Below, piece after piece: positions 61,227 through 64,000 of a stretch of 64,000 nucleotides of DNA. A program made the position numbers and the translations under genes. The DNA is taken from positions 62,001 to 126,000 of the forward strand of contig JADJHN010000002.1 in NCBI GenBank assembly GCA_016707485.1, read 5' to 3'. This stretch comes from Lysobacterales bacterium (lineage in GTDB: Bacteria > Pseudomonadota > Gammaproteobacteria > Xanthomonadales > Rhodanobacteraceae). The first letter of the stretch is position 1. Each line of letters opens with the position of its first letter. Below the pieces are notes generated by a model. The model did not search any database. It worked only from the letters and a program-made list of their open reading frames with translations, and was not told the origin of the DNA.

Positions 61227-64000
61227 GTGATCCTGCATGTCCTGCATGGCTGGGGCGGCGGCGCGGAACGCTGGGTACGCGATTTCTGCAGCGCCTTCAC
61301 GGCAGCCGATCATCTGGTCCTGAAATCCTGCGGCAGCCATCAGCGCCGCCGCCACGGCGAATGGCTTGAACTCCACGACGGCTCGCTCAGCGGGCCAGCC
61401 TTGCGCCGCATTGTCCTGCCCTGCGCCATTGCCGATACCGATGTGCACAACCCGGGCTATCGGCGTTTGCTCGGCGAATTGCTTGCCGAGCATGCGGTTG
61501 ATTTGATTCTCGTCTCCTCGCTGATCGGCCACAGCCTGGATGCCCTGCGCACGGGTTTGCCGACCACCCGCATCATCCACGACCACTATCCGCTGTGGCC
61601 GCTGCTGCATCGTGATTTCAGCGATCCCGCCTTGCCCTTCGACGATGTCCAGCGCATGGCCGATCTCGCCGCACAAGGCGCGGATCGCGAGTTCGCCAAT
61701 GCCGATCCGGCCCATTGGCGGACGCTGCGGGATGCCGCCGTTGCGGCGATGATCGAAGCGCGCATGCAATTGATCGCGCCGAGCCGCTCGGCGCTGGACA
61801 ACGACCTGCGCCTCGCGCCGGAACTGCGCACGCTGGCCGCGCAGGTCATCGCGCACGGTTTGGCGGCATGGCCGGACACCGGCCTGCGCGCCCTGCCGCC
61901 GCCGCGCACGCGCCTGCGCCTGGTTTTTCCAGGGCGCGTGCGCCACGGCAAGGGCGCGATCTTGCTGCAACAGGTTTTGCCGCGACTGGCCGGGATTGCC
62001 GAGGTGTTCCTGCTCGGTGCCGGTGCCGATGCGCAGGACTTCTTCGGCATGGATGGCGTGCACATCGTCCTCGACTATCGCCGCGACGACCTGCCCGGCC
62101 TGCTCGCCACGCTCGCCGCCGACGCCGCCGTGTTGCTGCCGACCGTGGCCGAAACCTTCGGCTACACGCTGTCGGAATTGCGCGCGCTGGGCATGCCGGT
62201 CATTGCCACGCGCATGGGCGCGTACGTCGAGCGCATCGCCGATGGCGTCGACGGTTTCCTCGTCGCTGCCAACGCCGACGCCATCGTCGAGCGCATCAGC
62301 CAGCTTGCCGCGCAACGCGAACCCCTGCACGGCGTGCGCGCACATCTGGCGACGTGGCGCGAACCCGATCTCGCCACCATGGCGCAAGCCTATGCGCAAG
62401 TGCTTGAGCTGCCGAAAGTCGAGGCGCTGCGCTATGCACTGAACTCGACGAGCATCGATTCGCAGATGCTCGCCGCGCGCAGCGACCAGCTGGCCAGTGC
62501 CGAGACGCGCATCCTTGCCTTGCGTGCCGCCGTGGACACGGCCGATGCGGAAAGCCGGCGGCGTGGCGAATGGGGACATGCGCTGACCCGCGACCTGGCC
62601 ACCTTGCGCGAGCAGGTCGACACCCTGCACGACGAGCTTGCCGTGCGCACCGCCTGGGCGCAGCGCCTCGATGCGGAAGTCGAGGCGCTGCGTCCGTTCC
62701 AACCTGCCTACGAGATGGTCGTCGGCAGTCGCTCCTGGCGCCTGACCGCACCGCTGCGCAACGCCGCAACCCGCCTGCGCGGCCTGCGCGCGGCGCTGGC
62801 CTTCCGCAAGAGTCGCCTTCTCGCACAGCTGCAACGCCTGCGCGGCAGTCTCGTCCAGCATGGCCTCGCCGGCACCTGGACGCGCCTGCTGCGTGAACTG
62901 CGTGGAAGCACGGCAGTGTCGGCGCGCGAGACATTCGCTGCCCCCGGCGAGGAGTTCTCGCCGTTCGCCGTGCCCGGCAGCGCGCAACCACGCGTTTCCA
63001 TCATCATCCCGGTGCACAACAAGTTCGCCTACACCGCGGCCTGCCTGCGCTCGCTGGCCGAACACGCCGACGCGACGCCGTTCGAGGTCATCGTCGTCGA
63101 TGACCTGTCGACGGATGCAACCGCTGCGCGCCTTGCCCGGATCAGTGGCATCCGCTCGATCCGCAATGCCGAAAACCTCGGCTTCGTCGGTTCGTGCAAT
63201 GCCGGCGCGGCCATCGCGCAGGGTGACTTTGTACTCTTTCTCAACAACGATACGCTGGTCACGGCCGGCTGGCTGGATGCATTGCTGCGCTGCTTTGCCG
63301 AGCAGGCCGATGCCGGCCTCGTCGGCTCGCGCCTGGTCTATCCTGATGGCCGCCTGCAGGAAGCCGGCGGCATCGTCTTCAATGACGGTTCGGGCTGGAA
63401 CTACGGACGCTTCGAGGATCCCGCGGACAGTCGATTCGCCTTCCGTCGCGAAGTCGATTACTGCTCGGGCGCGGCCATCATGTTGCGCCGCGATTTGTTC
63501 GAGCGCCTCGGTGACTTCGACCAGCGCTACGCGCCGGCCTATTACGAGGACACCGATCTCGCCTTTGCCGTGCGCGCGGCCGGACTCAAGGTGTATTACG
63601 AGCCGCGCTCGCGCGTCATCCATTTCGAGGGCATCACCGCCGGCACCGATACCGGCAGTGGCATGAAGCGCTACCAGCTGGTCAACCGCGAGAAGTTCCT
63701 CGACAAGTGGAACCATGCCCTGCGCCGGCAGCCGCCGCCCGGCACGCCGATCCATCTCGCCGCCACGCACCGCGCGCGCCGGCGCATCCTCATCATCGAT
63801 GCGACCACGCCGACGCCGGATCAGGATTCCGGCTCGTTGCGCATGGTCAACCTGATGCGCATCCTGCGCGGCAATCATTGCCATGTCGTGTTCATGGCCA
63901 GCAACCAGGCGTGGGTCGAACGCTACACGGCCGATCTGCAGGCGCTTGGCATCGAAGTGCTGTATCAACCCTGGCTTGGCAGTCCCGCCACGTTCTTCCG
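61227..64000 (+). CDS. Giant multidomain glycosyltransferase, main part (3' end outside window)
   Basis: Open for more than 920 codons to the window edge. A GT-B domain comes first: VILHVLHGWGGGAERWVRDF at the beginning, LRLVFPGRVRHGKGAILLQQ near 61918, and the E-x7-E donor site VAETFGYTLSELRALGMPVI near 62148. A coiled-coil linker lies at about 62460-62700. A GT2 domain follows with VSIIIPVHNKFAYTAACLRSL near 62995, DDLSTD, FLNNDT and YYEDTDLAFAVRAAG near 63541. A third glycosyltransferase begins at about 63780 (RRILIIDATTPTPDQDSGSL). The listed start (GTG 61227) is formal; the gene probably begins at 60473 and was frameshifted. Confidence 0.75.
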   Translation, partial: MILHVLHGWGGGAERWVRDFCSAFTAADHLVLKSCGSHQRRRHGEWLELHDGSLSGPALRRIVLPCAIADTDVHNPGYRRLLGELLAEHAVDLILVSSLIGHSLDALRTGLPTTRIIHDHYPLWPLLHRDFSDPALPFDDVQRMADLAAQGADREFANADPAHWRTLRDAAVAAMIEARMQLIAPSRSALDNDLRLAPELRTLAAQVIAHGLAAWPDTGLRALPPPRTRLRLVFPGRVRHGKGAILLQQVLPRLAGIAEVFLLGAGADAQDFFGMDGVHIVLDYRRDDLPGLLATLAADAAVLLPTVAETFGYTLSELRALGMPVIATRMGAYVERIADGVDGFLVAANADAIVERISQLAAQREPLHGVRAHLATWREPDLATMAQAYAQVLELPKVEALRYALNSTSIDSQMLAARSDQLASAETRILALRAAVDTADAESRRRGEWGHALTRDLATLREQVDTLHDELAVRTAWAQRLDAEVEALRPFQPAYEMVVGSRSWRLTAPLRNAATRLRGLRAALAFRKSRLLAQLQRLRGSLVQHGLAGTWTRLLRELRGSTAVSARETFAAPGEEFSPFAVPGSAQPRVSIIIPVHNKFAYTAACLRSLAEHADATPFEVIVVDDLSTDATAARLARISGIRSIRNAENLGFVGSCNAGAAIAQGDFVLFLNNDTLVTAGWLDALLRCFAEQADAGLVGSRLVYPDGRLQEAGGIVFNDGSGWNYGRFEDPADSRFAFRREVDYCSGAAIMLRRDLFERLGDFDQRYAPAYYEDTDLAFAVRAAGLKVYYEPRSRVIHFEGITAGTDTGSGMKRYQLVNREKFLDKWNHALRRQPPPGTPIHLAATHRARRRILIIDATTPTPDQDSGSLRMVNLMRILRGNHCHVVFMASNQAWVERYTADLQALGIEVLYQPWLGSPATFF

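Noticed and set aside
61050..63968. 972-codon open frame on the minus strand
   Set aside because: It lies antisense to the giant glycosyltransferase, whose frame has clear GT4 and GT2 motifs. The antisense product is Gln/Arg/Gly-rich and has no domain signatures; it results from GC-biased third positions.

Overview
The window is one continuous, GC-rich, gene-dense piece of a gammaproteobacterial chromosome. I infer a member of the Xanthomonadales/Lysobacterales, most like Rhodanobacteraceae or Dokdonella. The support is a gammaproteobacterial housekeeping set (plsB, ttcA, rdgC, split glyQ/glyS, tatABC, mnmG, tex, pepN), a PepSY-PhoP-PhoQ module, an IPTL-CTERM-like C-terminus, and very large modular glycosyltransferases. 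I see no rRNA, tRNA, CRISPR array, prophage or insertion sequence.

Layout. 1-10.2 kb: housekeeping genes ending in a tatABC operon with its own terminator. 10.4-22.1 kb: a small ribbon-helix-helix-like gene, a PilB/GspE-type ATPase, glyQS, an FHA-GGDEF diguanylate cyclase, a YbaY-like lipoprotein, tex and mnmG. 22.15-23.17 kb: an unusual non-coding stretch. It has two close matches to sigma-54 promoters about 455 bases apart. The first lies just before a strongly structured, terminator-ended segment that looks like a small RNA of about 260 nt. The second precedes a 64-codon gene. Three copies of a 49-bp tandem repeat follow. 23.2-31.7 kb: a lipoprotein, pepN, a PLP dehydratase-tag-ctlX-like operon, and PepSY-phoP-phoQ.

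31.7-50.9 kb: a surface-polysaccharide region. A minus-strand operon carries a transglutaminase-like secreted protein, a DUF4214-methyltransferase fusion and two GT4 glycosyltransferases. A plus-strand series carries a GT-C membrane protein, a Wzm/Wzt-type ABC exporter, a 91-aa unknown, an 868-aa fusion of GT2, GT-B and sulfotransferase domains, a propeller-GGDEF protein, another GT2, a GDP-mannose-dehydratase-like enzyme and a GT4. The gene set suggests an ABC-exported, possibly sulfated polysaccharide or O-antigen, with a c-di-GMP sensor embedded in the locus.

50.9-60.4 kb: mixed genes (YegP-like, secreted unknown, hemerythrin, subtilase, DinG/YoaA-like helicase, TPR-like lipoprotein, PBP1b). 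60.5 kb to the end: the start of another giant multidomain glycosyltransferase. It appears interrupted by a +1 frameshift near 61.2 kb and runs off the window.

Several very long reading frames lie antisense to real genes. They are GC-bias shadows and were left out.
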